Positions 34,623-48,056 of a stretch of 64,000 nt of DNA are shown piece after piece. The stretch comes from Lineus longissimus (lineage: Eukaryota; Nemertea; Pilidiophora; Heteronemertea; Lineidae): positions 434,001 to 498,000 of the forward strand of contig NC_088320.1 of the NCBI RefSeq assembly GCF_910592395.1, given 5' to 3'. The notes beneath the pieces were generated by a model that was given only the letters and a program-made list of their open reading frames with translations, did no database searches and had not been told where the DNA came from. Each line of letters opens with the position of its first letter. Positions within the stretch are counted from its first letter, which is position 1. A program made the translations under genes and the position numbers.

Positions 34623-35065
34623 AAGCCCGTAGCACACTAGCCGCCAACTTCGGCGTTTACAGGCGTTTTTTGCCGCAAGAGTCCTAAACGCCTGAAAAAT
34701 CCCTAGTCTGCTACGAACGGCGTCGGCGAACGCGACTTGCCGCCACTTGCCGCAACTAAACGCCAAATATCTAACATGTTTGATTTTTTACGCTTGTCGC
34801 CGCGTTCGATCGCAAGAAGAGGCCAGGTGTGCTACGGATTGCCGCCTGAATTGGCGTCGGCGGTGAGGCTATGGCCAATCAGTATGCGTCTTGATGTCAC
34901 ATGATTTCAAAGTGGCAGCCTAAAGTGGCGGAAAAGACGCTATTGGACGCCGATTCTGGGCAGATGTGCTCTGACCGGGATCCACTGGTCGCCAACTTCG
35001 GCGTCGAGAGGCGTCAGCTGAACGCTTCTTGTCGCCAAAGTTGGCGGCTAGTGTGCTGCGGGCTT
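34623..35065. mobile_element. Non-autonomous DNA transposon (MITE), 443 bp
   Basis: The ends are imperfect inverted repeats of about 30 bp: left AAGCCCGTAGCACACTAGCC and inverted right AAGCCCGCAGCACACTAGCC, both continuing into GCCAACTT-GGCG. The interior is GC-rich with repeated GCCGCC/CGGCG words, unlike its AT-rich surroundings, and has no transposase. The short frame at 34901-35083 looks accidental. A clear target-site duplication was not found. Confidence 0.8.
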
Positions 35066-38000
35066 AAGAAGGTAGGTACTTGAAGGAATCATGTCAATTC
35101 TACACTTCACTGATCGGTTTGATTGACAGTTGATTGATGTAGATGGTTCATTGAGTGAAAATTCGAGTATTTTCATTTTCAATCAAACAGCAAAAAGCAT
35201 CAACAAGAAAATTGTCGTTGTGCGAATCATCAACTGGTGCCGCCTTTTTTCAGGCTCAACGACCATCCCCCTTTACAGGTAGTCCCAGACAGACGACAAT
35301 CCATGAAAGCTAACCTTATGAACTCGAATGACCAAAGAGGACCTAATAAAATACACTAAAGAAATCCGAGCGCATAATTATCAATTGTTGTAAAAATGTA
35401 TGCCGTAAAAAGTTATCAAAAAATATTTCTTTCATGTTCGCAGAGCAAATTTAAAAGAGAAGGACATACCTGTTATCGTATTATGACTCAATCATAGTTG
35501 GTTTCTTAGAAACGAAAGAGACCCTGGTCTCTGACCAGGTCGGAAGATACGAAAGTCACCACGGAAGCTACACCCCTGTCCATCGCAACGCGAGGTCCCC
35601 TTCTACAAGTACAATGCCGACTATCTCTTAATTCTTTGAACACTCTCCACACATTCAGCGCAAGAAAGCGATGAGATATTATCACATTAAAATAGTTTTA
35701 ATTGTGTCATTCCCGCTAATTACTGTGTCATGCTTAAAGATCTTGCAATGAAGTTAGATTTAATTGCACAAATTACCATGTTATTCGCTGAGTAAAATAA
35801 CTTTGGTTAGAAGGCAGAGGCCTGAGGGAAATAAGATTGAAGACTTGGCAGATGAAGCACACGGCAGTAATATCAGAGGGGATGGTTATAGGAAGATGGT
35901 TAGTTACCGCACAGTTCAAGAACCGCCAGTTGTTTATCACGTGCAATAAAGATGATGACATGAAGGAAGGCTACTTCGGTAATAAGCGGAAACGACCAGG
36001 AATACTATTCAAGTTTAAGACAAATAACACTGTCGTGAGGGTTGTTGGGCCACGTGGAATGCGTGGAATATTTCCCTTAGATTCCGTTGTCAAATGTACA
36101 GTAGATTCAATTTCAAGTAGTTCAGTAGAAGGAGACGTGGTTTGTTTACTTCCGGTAGGAGGGCGACGGGAACGTATGCTATTTGTTTGAATAGCGCGTG
36201 CATGAACATCCAACCGCCAGCCCCGTCCAGCGTTCATGGCAGGTGTAGTATACGCATTGGCCTTCGATCATGTTTACTAGGTCCGGGTTATTGGCGAAAA
36301 AAGTTGACATCACAGATTTTGCGAGAACTGTATTCTGTAAGGTCATCGTGAGGTAGAGCAGGGAATATCAATTGTGCAGAAAACAACTTGAACAGTGACA
36401 CTACAGAAGAAATGAAACTTTTTCCGTTTGTAATGAATTTAACGATAAAATATTTGGAATATAAAAGTGTCATTAAGGGCTGTAAAAAGATGTTCTTGAC
36501 ATGTTTCGTACAATACAATAACAACATCACGAATGTTGGACAATGGGTGGGGGGGGGTATGAATTAAAGTCACAATAACTATCTAAATGCAGTAACAGCG
36601 TTTTCTCCTTATCCATAGACTGGCCATAACAGGAAGATATGAGTCTGAACCAAAAAAACAACAACTTAATCATTTGTTTGTGAAGAAAATGCAGGAGTCA
36701 GAACAGAAATCAAGTCGAGAAATGTTGATGTGACTTACTCTCTTTTGCTGCTACAATCTTTCTCCGAGCGTTCTTCTCAATCTAGTTCCCTCCGATCTTC
36801 ACCTAAATCAAATCACTGTCAACCTCACAGACACAATACTAAAAGCCAATTAGACAAATCAGGGTGATAATCGTTATCATTTATATTTATTTGTCGAACC
36901 ACTCATTGGTCATATAACCCTGGTTTCCTTGTCATAAATTTGGTATTTTGAGTGGTCAAAATTCGCTGAATTTTCTCGCCATGTTTTCCCTGTGATGTGT
37001 GCCACATCTGTCTTTACCCAAGATAAAACAAAAATCCAACTTGTCATGCACGATAAAGCTATTTTGATGTAAATAATGCGTAGCCGATGATAACAACATT
37101 GATTTCTCTTAATCACAGGATTATAGAAATTTCGGAATATTTTCTTCTGTGGATATGTCACGCCCACACGAGATACGTAGTTTTAGGGTCAGAATGTAAT
37201 CTAAACCGCGCTTAGAGGACATTATAGTATCCGTTCAGTCAACGCACGAAACCGGGAACGGTCTGTCTTCTGTACACTGCTTCCGCACAAAGCTTGTCTT
37301 CACAAGCTTTCAAAAAAACACCTTAAAAAAGAAGTTGCTGATTATGCATTTGTTTACAAAAGCAGTTTTGACGACACGAGTATTTGCCACATGTGACGTC
37401 GAGACTCGCAGCACATATCGCATAAATGCTCTGCAAATATAAATAATATGTAATATGTTTGATATCAACAATTTCGCGAAAAATGGATTAGTTTACCGTA
37501 AATAAAAGCTCATAGCATATTGTTCTAAGAAATAAATTATTCGGTAATAAGCCTTTGCGTGCTTTACGTTAAAAGCGTTTGGTAGTAACACGTATAGCAA
37601 TGGGCAGTGCTATTAGAACTTGGCCCACGTGTGAATGTGTATGCTTTCAAGACATCTGATATGAACCCTGAACGCGCCCCCAAGTCACCGTCGATATATT
37701 ATTAGAATACTGTTAGTTTTGTAGTATCATTTCGAGTAAATTTGCCAGTGCATAGTGCCAAGTACTAGGCCAGGACGGCAATAATGTCCGTAACGTGACC
37801 TTTGCAGCCAGATGTAAGGGAGTGATGTTACAATTGGAAGGTCGTCTCAACGACGTCTAAGGTCTCTTTCATTGTTTAAACATCAGGGGACCAGCAAGCA
37901 AATTTATTCAGGCATGGACACGTCGGGGTCATATCCTCACAGTCATGGAAAAGCAAACGTCCCAAAATATCAATTATCCCATATTTATAATCAACAAATA

Positions 38001-41000
38001 TGACCAACTATTGTTTTCCTCTGATCGCTTAGCTTATAAACATAGCCATTCCTTATTCGGAAAGTGATTGTTGTCAAAATAACTAATTACATTACATATT
38101 CTAATCATTGTTTGCATAGTCTATTTGCAATCCGACCATTCCAAAATTTAACACTATATAATAATGAGATATTAGAGTAACGATGCGCTGAAGTACATGA
38201 ACAATACATTGAAGTTTTAGCGAGGAATTCTGAAAATAACGACAAGAGACTATTGACTCAGTATTTGATAATGGTACCTAGAAAGGCTGTCGAGCTTTGC
38301 TAAATACGTTGACACATCAATTATCTTATCATTGTTTGTCCTATGACTCGTTGGGTGAGATTTCTGAGGAAATATGTCACTAAAGAGTGACACTCTAATT
38401 CAGAGTTGGCACGACTTTACCATCAGTCCCGGTGAAATTTAAACTTATTACAAGAAGCTTTAGACGGGTAGGCGTTGCATTGTTATAAGAATCGTTAACA
38501 GTTCTGCCAAGACACTACCGGATTCTAGATTGAAGTGACTTTCGCTCTTTGATAACTTTAACGTTGCTGATCAACAAACCGACAAGGACTTTATATTTTG
38601 ACTGACAGGTAGGAAATCTTACTTCTTGTCTACTCGTATTTTGATTGTCTATTGAGTCTGATACCATACCTTTATATTAACGTTAGATGACTACTTTTTT
38701 ACTATACTGTATATATTTTGACTCGCCTTCAACGGAATGATGATGGTCAGAGATGATCACTTCATCTGGCAAAGATCTCATGCAAAAACGGCGGATCGGG
38801 TGATCAAATTTAAGTTACGTGCCTTTGAATTGCCAGGAAGTCCCCACAGCATATGATGACCGCCTCTCCAGTCATTACATACCCTTTTTGCTTACAGGAT
38901 TATCATTCCAGCATGCGCAACCTCTTTATTGGAGTTTAAGGCCACGAGTTTTAAATATCGGTATGACAAGGCACAAGACTTGTAAGAAGCGGGTGTTGCA
39001 GCATAAGCATTGTAAAACATGTGAAAAGTTCCATTGTAGGAGATTGGTGTATATCTAGATTATGACAGAAACCCATGTCCGTTACATATGCCTAATCGTC
39101 TAACAAGGTGTTGCTTCCATACACCTTTCCAGAAATGGGGCGCTGAGTGTCCGAAATAGTGATGTCATAAGGGGAAACTAGGCCTTGTGGTGTAGGGACA
39201 AAGGAGATAGTCATGGTTGACCAACACACTTGAATGCCTTTGATGACGAACAAGGGGGGAAAAGTTAGTTCCAATGCAAGCCACTAATTTCGGGAAGCAT
39301 GTACATGTATATGCTCTTGCATTTGTGTAGAAGATGTTTAATGCACTGCATCTTCGTATCGATTACCCCATACCAAACAGAGTCTTGCTGAATCCTATCT
39401 TGGGAGTGCCACTTGAGTTTCAATCTAGAAACTGCTGGAACAGTGCAGTGACTTCTGTCCTGATCGGGCTCAGTTTGTGCAAATCGATAAGACGTTAGAG
39501 ATGTTGATGTAATAAGGCTGTCGTTGTCTGCGGTTACGACAACGGGATTGTCGTATATCGAATATGGCAGTAGGTCTATGATTCAAAGTCATTCTATGTA
39601 GGCAACGGTCAGTCAAGCCAACACCATTTTGCGTTCAGTCTCCATCAGGGACAAAGAATTCACTCTGTACCTCCCGATTTTGTATACATGTAATTCCTTG
39701 TTTTACTCATTCTTAACATTATTTCTGTTCCAAATAACTGTATTCCGCCGTCTACCAGTGAGATTGTTAGGCGATTTGCCAGTGATGTTTTTTTGGCATT
39801 TCATGAAGTGTATACATGGTGTACTGTCAATATAGCAAAGCCTCTGAGTATCGCATGAATATCGCATGTAACGGACATGGGTTTCTGTTAATGCCCTTTA
39901 GTCAGTCACTTTCCTTTGTATTAATTGCAATTACTACAATCAATTACTGACAGTTATCATATTACACGGGAATTAGGCCATCATATAGTTAGTACATTGT
40001 ATCTTGTCATAATGTAATTAATGAGTCTGGTACATTCCTGACCAGATTTTAAAATACCATTTTGGGTGGTTTCCTTTTTTATGGAAAACTCGGTAAAATC
40101 GAGGGTATTTCAGACTTTACACGAAAAGAATGACATATCAGTCTCAGAAGAATGAACACTTTAGATGTGGTTGTAAGTGTACTCAACGTGCACATATCAC
40201 AGTGTCACAATCAGCGTATGAGAAATAGACAAGAGGTATTGTCGCGTATTCAGACATTACTGGTATATGGTACTTATTGCAATATACAAGTAAGTAGAAA
40301 CTGGGTTAATAAGCTCATAGTGATTTGCCTGTAATTGACACTTACCAATACGTAATCATATCATTTAACCGTCGCTACGCCACTCTTTATTGCAAAAGAA
40401 GCTCATTCTGCAGCTGGCTCGGTGTGTATAATTAATTGTCAGCAGAGACCACAGCCTTTGTCTGGTCATACTCCTCTGGTGTTGTTCAAAGCTAGGGATG
40501 GCGTCAGAACAGCTTTTACCAGATACATTTTTACCAGAAGGAATACTATGTTGGCATTTTAAGCGACCTCCATCCTTTCTGCCATGTCTTCAGGCTGTAT
40601 CATTCACGAAAAAAAGGTCATTGTCAATCGCCCTGACTTGGTGTATTTATCACCCGGTGAAATCGGCTACACTAACAATGGAGCACAATAGAGCTAAGCA
40701 ACGGAGCAACCTCAAGTATTGTACGCTTTATATCACGAATACGAGTCAAATGAATAAAAGTGGCAAGTGAATAGAACCATAGTCTTATTTCACAATGGCT
40801 AAAGTATCAAATCAGACCAACGATCAGTAATAACAGTTCGGTATTGTTATCCCACGCTATCTTTTATGTCAATTCATGTCGGAGTTGTAACTCTCTCTTG
40901 GTGTCCTAGATTCGGTCATGCTAGTAACGTGCGTCCGGAAACCGGTTCATGCCTGGATGAATATCAATGCTGATTGGTGATGAATGATGCTGTGATTGAT

Positions 41001-42537
41001 ATGGTTTGATGCGGTTTTGAGGTTAATCTATAATAATAATAATAAATAATGACCAGCCAGTATTCAATGTTCGTCCCCATCGCTGAACTGAACATTTTCA
41101 AAGTTGCTATCGAGTTGACTGTGGGATTTCATTGGCACACTATACAAAACCGCAACAATTATAGTATGAGGAATACCATTTTACCCTGGTACAGTGGTTA
41201 AATAGACATGCCCCCTGTGAAGAACCATTTGGACCTTATTCAATGTTCTTGCTTTGAGAACCGATCGCGAAATGACTTATTTCATGGCATTTTGTGCCTT
41301 GTCTGGAAATGACTGTCAGAAATGACCCAATACAAATGATTCCAACAAAAATGTTGTCGCTTCTTGGCAAAATCGAGAAGATATCTTCGAATTATAAGAG
41401 TACTACCATAACCCGCGCTCCACGTGAAATATTTGTGAAGAGGTACAGTGTCAAGATGTTTAAATTAGTGGAACGTTCCTACAGTTTAGAGTATACCACA
41501 ATACTGTTCAGTTAAAGCATATGCATCGGCCATAAACCTCCTCCTACCGGCGAAGTGACCACTTAAGTACAAAATGGGCTACATGTTCGGTACTGACTTA
41601 TGGAGAAGACTGATGAAGATGAATGCCCGAAGACAACTTGATATGCCAGGGAAAGATTTAACTGGGCCAGTAATTGATTTATTGTGTCCACTCAATTTAA
41701 TCTTGACAGTAAACTATTTCAGGCATTGTAATCCCTTCACAGTTGATTGAGTACAAAACTGTCCCACGATACTGATAACATTGGATTGATTTAAGTATGT
41801 CATCTTCAAAATGCCCCTGTCTAAGAAAACAAAATTGTCATGGTGTTCAGCACGTTTAGCACTGTCGAACAGTATGTTATATTTCTGTGCATTCTGTATA
41901 TGATATCTGCTCTAGGAACACGCAATGATCACACAAAGGTGTTTAACTCGTCACAAAGCAGTTTTGTAGGAGTAAACATTCCTTTAGAATTACGATAATC
42001 AGTATTTGATATGTATAAACTACTAGTAAAACAGGGAATATGGATTGGGACCATATAGACACCTGTGTGTGCTCAACCCGGCACCTCCTCTGCCCACACC
42101 TGGCCGTTCCTAGAAAGTCTGATCTTAACTATTATATAGTTTTCGGCATATTCTCAGTCACTGAGCAGGATCCGTTGCACATTATTCTAATATTGTGAAC
42201 ACCTGCTACTACTTCGTGCCTGCTGAAGGTGGGACATATATAGGCCTACATTAGTAGTTAAAAAACATTACATTCAGAGCTGTAGACAACATGTGGGTGT
42301 TAACATACAGGGTAATTAGTTCAGAAATGTATGCGCTGCATTTCATTCAAGCACAAGAATTTAGTAAATGAACTAAGCACCACCATTGACTGAATTGGAA
42401 ACATAATGTCTCACTTGATTGATAAATGCAGGAAATATAAAAAAGTATCATTGTTGCTGAATATAATGTGATGGTGTAAGATATGCGTAGTTGTGGGTGA
42501 ATAGAAAGAAGACTACGTGTACTTGATTCCTTGACAG
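35066..42537. other. Gene-poor region, no supported gene
   Basis: AT-rich sequence with only short, unconvincing frames. Small items seen are a 9-bp hairpin at 37289-37310 (AAAGCTTGT, loop CTTC, ACAAGCTTT), a run of G near 36550 and an (AAT)n tract near 41033-41046. Confidence 0.5.
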
Positions 42538-42804
42538 GTGGCCTCACATGTAACTGGACTTGACCCTTGTCGATCAGTTAGATCAAAACTGGTTGAAGTT
42601 ATCCCAAAACTGTTTAATGCTATGGTTAACGATGGTGAAACTGTTGTCAGAAAGCAGATAACCATCACCAATGGAGGTGAAGACGCTCGAGAGAATACAA
42701 GTTTGAACAGCAGCAAAAAGAGCAGTGATGAGTTGTCATCCAGTATAAGCACATGCAGTAATCAAAATACCAACACTCAAATGAATGTCACCGATTCATA
42801 CTAA
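42538..42804 (+). CDS. Possible terminal exon of an unidentified gene
   Basis: An acceptor TTGATTCCTTGACAG leads into an 88-codon open frame (VASHVTGLDPCRSVRSKL onward). It ends in a Ser/Asn/Thr-rich tail and TAA, overlapped by an AATAAA signal. Acceptor, frame and poly(A) signal together look like a last exon. I recognise no family and found no convincing upstream exon, so a fortuitous frame or a relic is also possible. Confidence 0.3.
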   Translation: MASHVTGLDPCRSVRSKLVEVIPKLFNAMVNDGETVVRKQITITNGGEDARENTSLNSSKKSSDELSSSISTCSNQNTNTQMNVTDSY

Positions 42805-45060
42805 TAAACTTACCAGCAGGTATTTCGGGTCATTAACTGTATACTACATCCAAAAAATAGAACTTTTCATCTTCCTTTCGGCCTCACTCACGTCCCCTGC
42901 AAAAAATGCGCATCGGCGACCTTGCGAGTTTTTAAGAGGATCCATGAATAAAAGCATGTAGACCAACAACGTGCAAGCGAAGCATTGAAATGATATTGAA
43001 ATATTGCCATGAATTATGAAGCAGTCCATGTGCACCCGACTATGAAAAATGAATAAAATGATAATTCAATAGTGTTGTCCCCTATGACAATATGAGGACA
43101 AAGAGCAGACAGTTGAAAAGGATATAATAATTCGTTACACTCCCTCCGGTGAAGGCCAGTGGAGCACTCACAATCAAGATATAACAATCTAACGCGGATT
43201 ATTGGTCCTTGGGAATATTACGGGTATGGCATTTGTCATCGTTTGTCAGAATAGTAACTCAGCTGGGTTTGTGATTTAAAGGAAACAGAGAAAGAAGATG
43301 ATTCTTGTTGACCTGCGTTCCCAACTAAGCAAGGGGAAAGAGCCAGAACCAACTCAAAGACATTACACCGGGTCAGACGAAGATCAGTGAAAGGACAGGA
43401 GCCTCTGTCATTACAATGCCAACGATCAGATCCTACCAATGGGTGAACCTTGTCAGAGAGCACCGTGTTAAATTGCGGAACATGAAACCCGAATGATGCA
43501 TTGAAACGTACCGCGGTACTTTGGTGACCTCTGGGGTGAAATAGCATCAGACTCTGACATCAGCTAATAGCGAACTCGACACTAATCACACAAGGCTTAA
43601 TGAAGCGCAAGTTTTGTCTCATAACACCAATTAATGTTACAAATCACAAAATGATAACCGACCAGAGGCTCCAGTCAGACATGGGTAAAAAGCATTTGGC
43701 TGTCTGAGGGACCGTGTGACTGACGAGTTTGCTGGACGCGCTGGATATCGATCCAATGTATTCATGATGTTAATTTCTGTCTCCCCACGAGACTGAAGGC
43801 CATCCAGCGTCGGCCAGGGTCAATTGACCGGCCAGCAAATATCGCTGAGCCTGCAGAGTCCCCTTTGGAGTCCACTTGACAGCAGCAACCGTAATTGCGA
43901 CGAACTCGGTCTGTGAAGAGGGGTCGAGACTCCATGAAGAAGCTGCCATGGGCTTACTCTTAACAACACTGCAGATTGATTGACGACAAGCCAAATTCCT
44001 TTTCAGATGATACTGTGGCAGTAACACTGGGTCAGCTGATTTTCACACTGTCGTCGACCCATAGATATTCTGTGATCAAAAGTGCCTATTTATGGTGATG
44101 AAGCATGATAGGAATCCAAGACCCAAGTACCACTCAGTCGGATCCTGCTGATAATGATCAATCTCTAAAATAAGGCAACCACGACAACATATTGGCCTAC
44201 TTAGGTCATCAGATGTTAATTTGAATGACAAGTGCGTCCCATTCAAGCACGTCTATTACTGCACAGTTTCAAGTAACCAACTCAGCATGAAATCAACAGC
44301 AATAAATCCAGGAAGATTCTTGGGTTTTTCGGACATTTTCCACTGAATGCTAATGCTGGTAAACTAGCTTTATGACTCATTTATTGGGTGCACATGGTGT
44401 AGGCCAACTCCAAAAGCCTATAAAGTCACCGTATTATGACTTGATGACCAATACGCCAAGTTAAGAACAAGCGCAACTGGGGCCAGTGAGCGAAGCTAAA
44501 GCGTAGGTAAGCCTGCTTCATTCCATTGGAGTCGGGTTATTTGTCCAGTAAACATTGAGAGTTCGTTGTCAAGTGAGAAATTATCTTGAAGTGAGAAAAA
44601 ACACTGCTGGTTTTCTGGCGACACGTCGGCCTGCCGAACTACCCTTCATCAGCAGGGCAGAAACAGGTCTTTGATATTTTGTTGGATACACTAAACTTGG
44701 ATATCTGTTGAGACCCTATGTAGTGACGGCAAATTCGGAGGAACGTTGTGATAACTTAGACGGTAACTACCACAAAGCCTGTTGGGCATTTTTCTGCATG
44801 GTTATTTGATGAGAAGACATGTAATTCAAGGCGAATGTTGTCCTGGGTGACGCATCGCATCATCTGGTTGATTCTACGTGACATGCATGAGGGCAAATAG
44901 ATATCATGGAATAGGCCTATAGTATCACGGCCTGCATGTTCAAAACTAGTTTTTTTCCCTAACGCTGGCGATAACTCAACATGGCGCCTTCTCCTTCTGT
45001 CAAGTCCAAGCTTATTTAACACGACTGATTAATGTACCTTTGAGAGTTCGCGATGTTCTT

Positions 45061-45420
45061 GAATGAATGAATGAAATTGTCATTTATATAGCGCCCGTAT
45101 CACTGGAACAATGTTCACAGGCGCTCATAAGCTTGCACAAACAAATATGTTTTTAAGTCTCTGCGGAAAGTATTGACGTCCTGTGCAGCTCTCAGGGTGG
45201 ACGGTAGTGAGTTCCACACCTGAGGCGCAAGAATGGAAAAGGATCGTCCTCCGAAAGTTTTTAGTCTGTATTTGTTTTCCTTTAGAAGGTCCATAGATCC
45301 AGAGCGAAGGGAGCGAGGGGGTGTGTAATGTTCGAGGAGATCGTTGAGGTAATTGGGTGCCAAATGATTGAGTACACCAATGAAATCAATGTACATACGA
45401 GACATAAAGTGTAGGACACG
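45061..45420 (-). mobile_element. 5'-truncated LINE (CR1/L2/Rex-like) 3' end
   Basis: The minus strand encodes the C-terminal end of a non-LTR reverse-transcriptase protein: LAPNYLNDLLEHYTPPRSL, then GGRSFSILAPQVWNSLPSTL and FRRDLKTYLF, as in CR1/L2-type elements. The stop is followed by a short 3' UTR with GCGCTATATAAATGA and an (ATTC)n tail ending near 45061. This is the usual product of 5'-truncated target-primed insertion. Confidence 0.85.
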
Positions 45421-47883
45421 ACTGCAACAAACAGAGAGTAGAAACTAAATACTTAAAAGGGGCCAGTTGATAACATCTAGTCGATCCAAGTGATTCAGCA
45501 ATCTCATCATTTTGAAGATTCTACGACTTCTATGTCTTCGTCCGGAATGTTAAAGTCCAAGGTGCCAAAAACAGAACCTAACCATGGGCACAAGTGCAGT
45601 GTACTATACACCCAAGGACAAGAGACGGGAATCTTGAAACTATGATATGCTTTCAAATCGTGATACTCACTCGCAAAGGACAATTATTATCTGTTTGACT
45701 CATTGACATCCGGTCATCAGTCCCAGATGTAATCAACTCAATTTCATCCATTGTCTGATCTCATGCATTGGTTAGCTAAAATGGCTAATTAAAACTGACA
45801 GCGATATTTAGATGCGGTGTTACATTTTAAGAGTCATTTACTTCGTCAATGTTATCTTTGTAACTATTCACTGGATGATGAGTATTCGATTGTCATCGGA
45901 GAAAGAGTCACAAAAGATGCAATTCTCAATATGGGACAATCATGACCCAAGAATCAGCTAATGCTCGTCTTCCTCTGACCAGATGGTTCATGAGACAACA
46001 TGAACAGCACACAGAACTCAACAGATAGCATTATGCACTAATCAAATTGATAATTAAACATTTAGCTGGTTGAATTGGAATAATATGTCACGTGGGAGAC
46101 GACACAGCCCCACCAGTCACCAGTATATGTAATTCTCGGATGCAATTCCTCCAAGAAACGCCTCCGTAATTGCATTACAGTAGGTCAAGGTCTCTTTGAA
46201 CCCATGGTACTTGTATTGAATTACTTAAATGATGACTAATCGCTGTCTGTTTATTAGTTTGTTGAACTTAATTGTAGACTAATTCGATAATAAGCTCTCA
46301 GATCGAGGAATCAGAACAAATTGATAAGGAATCTCTTTTTTGTTGGAAGTTGACCAAAATGAGCAACGGCAGATGACTCGCTGGTGTCGTGTTATGACCA
46401 TACATCATCCAAATATTAATATACAGTAGGCCTATGGTTCTACTGGCCTGATGATCTATCACAAACTGACGACTTGATAAAGAAACGAACATTGCCAATC
46501 AGATGAGAGTCTTAACTATCGAACTCGGCACATTTGATTTCTGAAAGCCTATTGGCCGAAATCTATCTTTGCATGACAGCAAAAACTAAATTTGGTGATT
46601 ACATCAGCGAAACACCAAATATGCAAGGGATAAAACAAAGGAACTGTGTTTATCTCACAACCTGCAGGTGTAGGCGTACTTGAGGCCGGCATGAAATTCC
46701 ACAGTCATCAATAAAAGAGAGTGACATCCGATGCCACTTGGTAATGTTTGAAGTCATTGAGGTAATACTAAAGGATGCTTCTGGTACCTCGAGTGGACAG
46801 GACTGGTAAGAGGCGACAGAGCGGACAATGGCATTAATTGAAGGTCGTCAATGATGAGATCGCACCTGTGTGACTCTTCTGATAGTAAACAGCTGACATT
46901 GGGAATAGTAGCAACGCATGATTGAAGTTTGCCATTCAGAGGCAATTCCATATTGATTTGTTGTTGAAGTAATACAGACGAGAGACAGTAAGGCACTAAA
47001 AGAACTTGCATTTCAGATTTCATATACCAGCCACATTTCTATCTCTTTTGGTCATCATCAACCACCTCGAATCTCGTTCTCGATCCAACCGTGCCTTTTT
47101 TGGTATGAAAAAACCTCGATGTTAGTTGATGCTTACTTGATGATGACAGCCATCCTTACCGGACAGTTATAGATCGATCTTGAATAGTTCATGTTAACTG
47201 AACGCAAAACCGAATATCATTGATTACTTTGCTTAGCATATTTACTGATGACGACCGTGTCCTCAAATCCATGCTGTTTTTGGTATAAACTACAGATAGG
47301 CTAACTTCAATAAAATAGGAAGTTTGCAACATCATCCCCAACATACAAGTCCAAGAGCTTGGCTACACAGACTAGGATATTCTCTTTATGCTTTTTCCTC
47401 TTTATTCCTGGTTAACGCAGCAAATCAAATAAGCGATGATTATCATGGTTTGATGTCGTTCCTGATGGATAGTCCTGTCAGAGACGGAGGGCAAGCTCTA
47501 GTCTAATCTTATAATCGATACGTCGAGATTTGCCAACTCTACAACTCAAGCACTTAAGAGTAAGCTCTGATAAAGCACGGGTCCACGAAATATAAAGCTA
47601 CACAAAAGGTAAACAGACATTAAGCAATGCCATCATACTAATGCAAAATGTGGCCTTCGAAGCAAAAAATCGGAAATAAGGTATTAATGAGTGACGAAAA
47701 TGTCATCTTTCATGCGGGTTGTTCAGGTAGGCTATCTTAAAAGCCATAGTACCTTTAATAAAAACAAAACAAAACAGTTTTCCTCTGTCAAGTAATATTG
47801 TCTAAGACCTGTACTTTTGTTCTAGCATAAGAGTTATTTGATGAATTGACACTGAAATGTAGAAATGACCCAAGAAACAAATC

Positions 47884-47980
47884 TGAAACTTCCCGGCGCC
47901 CCACCCGTCGGATTTGCTCTTATCACGTCATGAGCACATGTACCGAATATCTACCGGCTACCGCTCTCCCTATTTCAATT
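47884..47980 (-). repeat. Third, inverted fragment of the 33-kb repeat family
   Basis: Its reverse complement contains GAGAGCGGTAGCCGGTA, GCTCATGACGTGA, AGAGCAAATC and GGGTGGGGCG in the same order as 33268-33360. This shows that the duplicated unit belongs to a dispersed family. Confidence 0.7.
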
Positions 47981-47982
47981 GT

Positions 47983-48056
47983 ACTTCGGTAGCTCAGTGG
48001 TCTAAGGCGCTCGCCCGATTGGGTTTTTTTTGCGCTGGTTCGAATCCCACCGATGC
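47983..48056 (+). pseudogene. tRNA-like sequence with degenerate arms
   Basis: It has CGGTAGCTCAGTGGTCTAAG (A box) and GGTTCGAATCCCACCG (B box), and five of seven acceptor pairs form. The anticodon region is broken by a run of eight T, which would end Pol III transcription, and the T stem is damaged. It abuts the inverted repeat fragment, so it may be part of a composite SINE. Confidence 0.6.

Noticed and set aside
35837-36190. Plus-strand 117-codon frame
   Set aside because: Length is notable, but there is no family signal, no good start context and no splice or poly(A) support.
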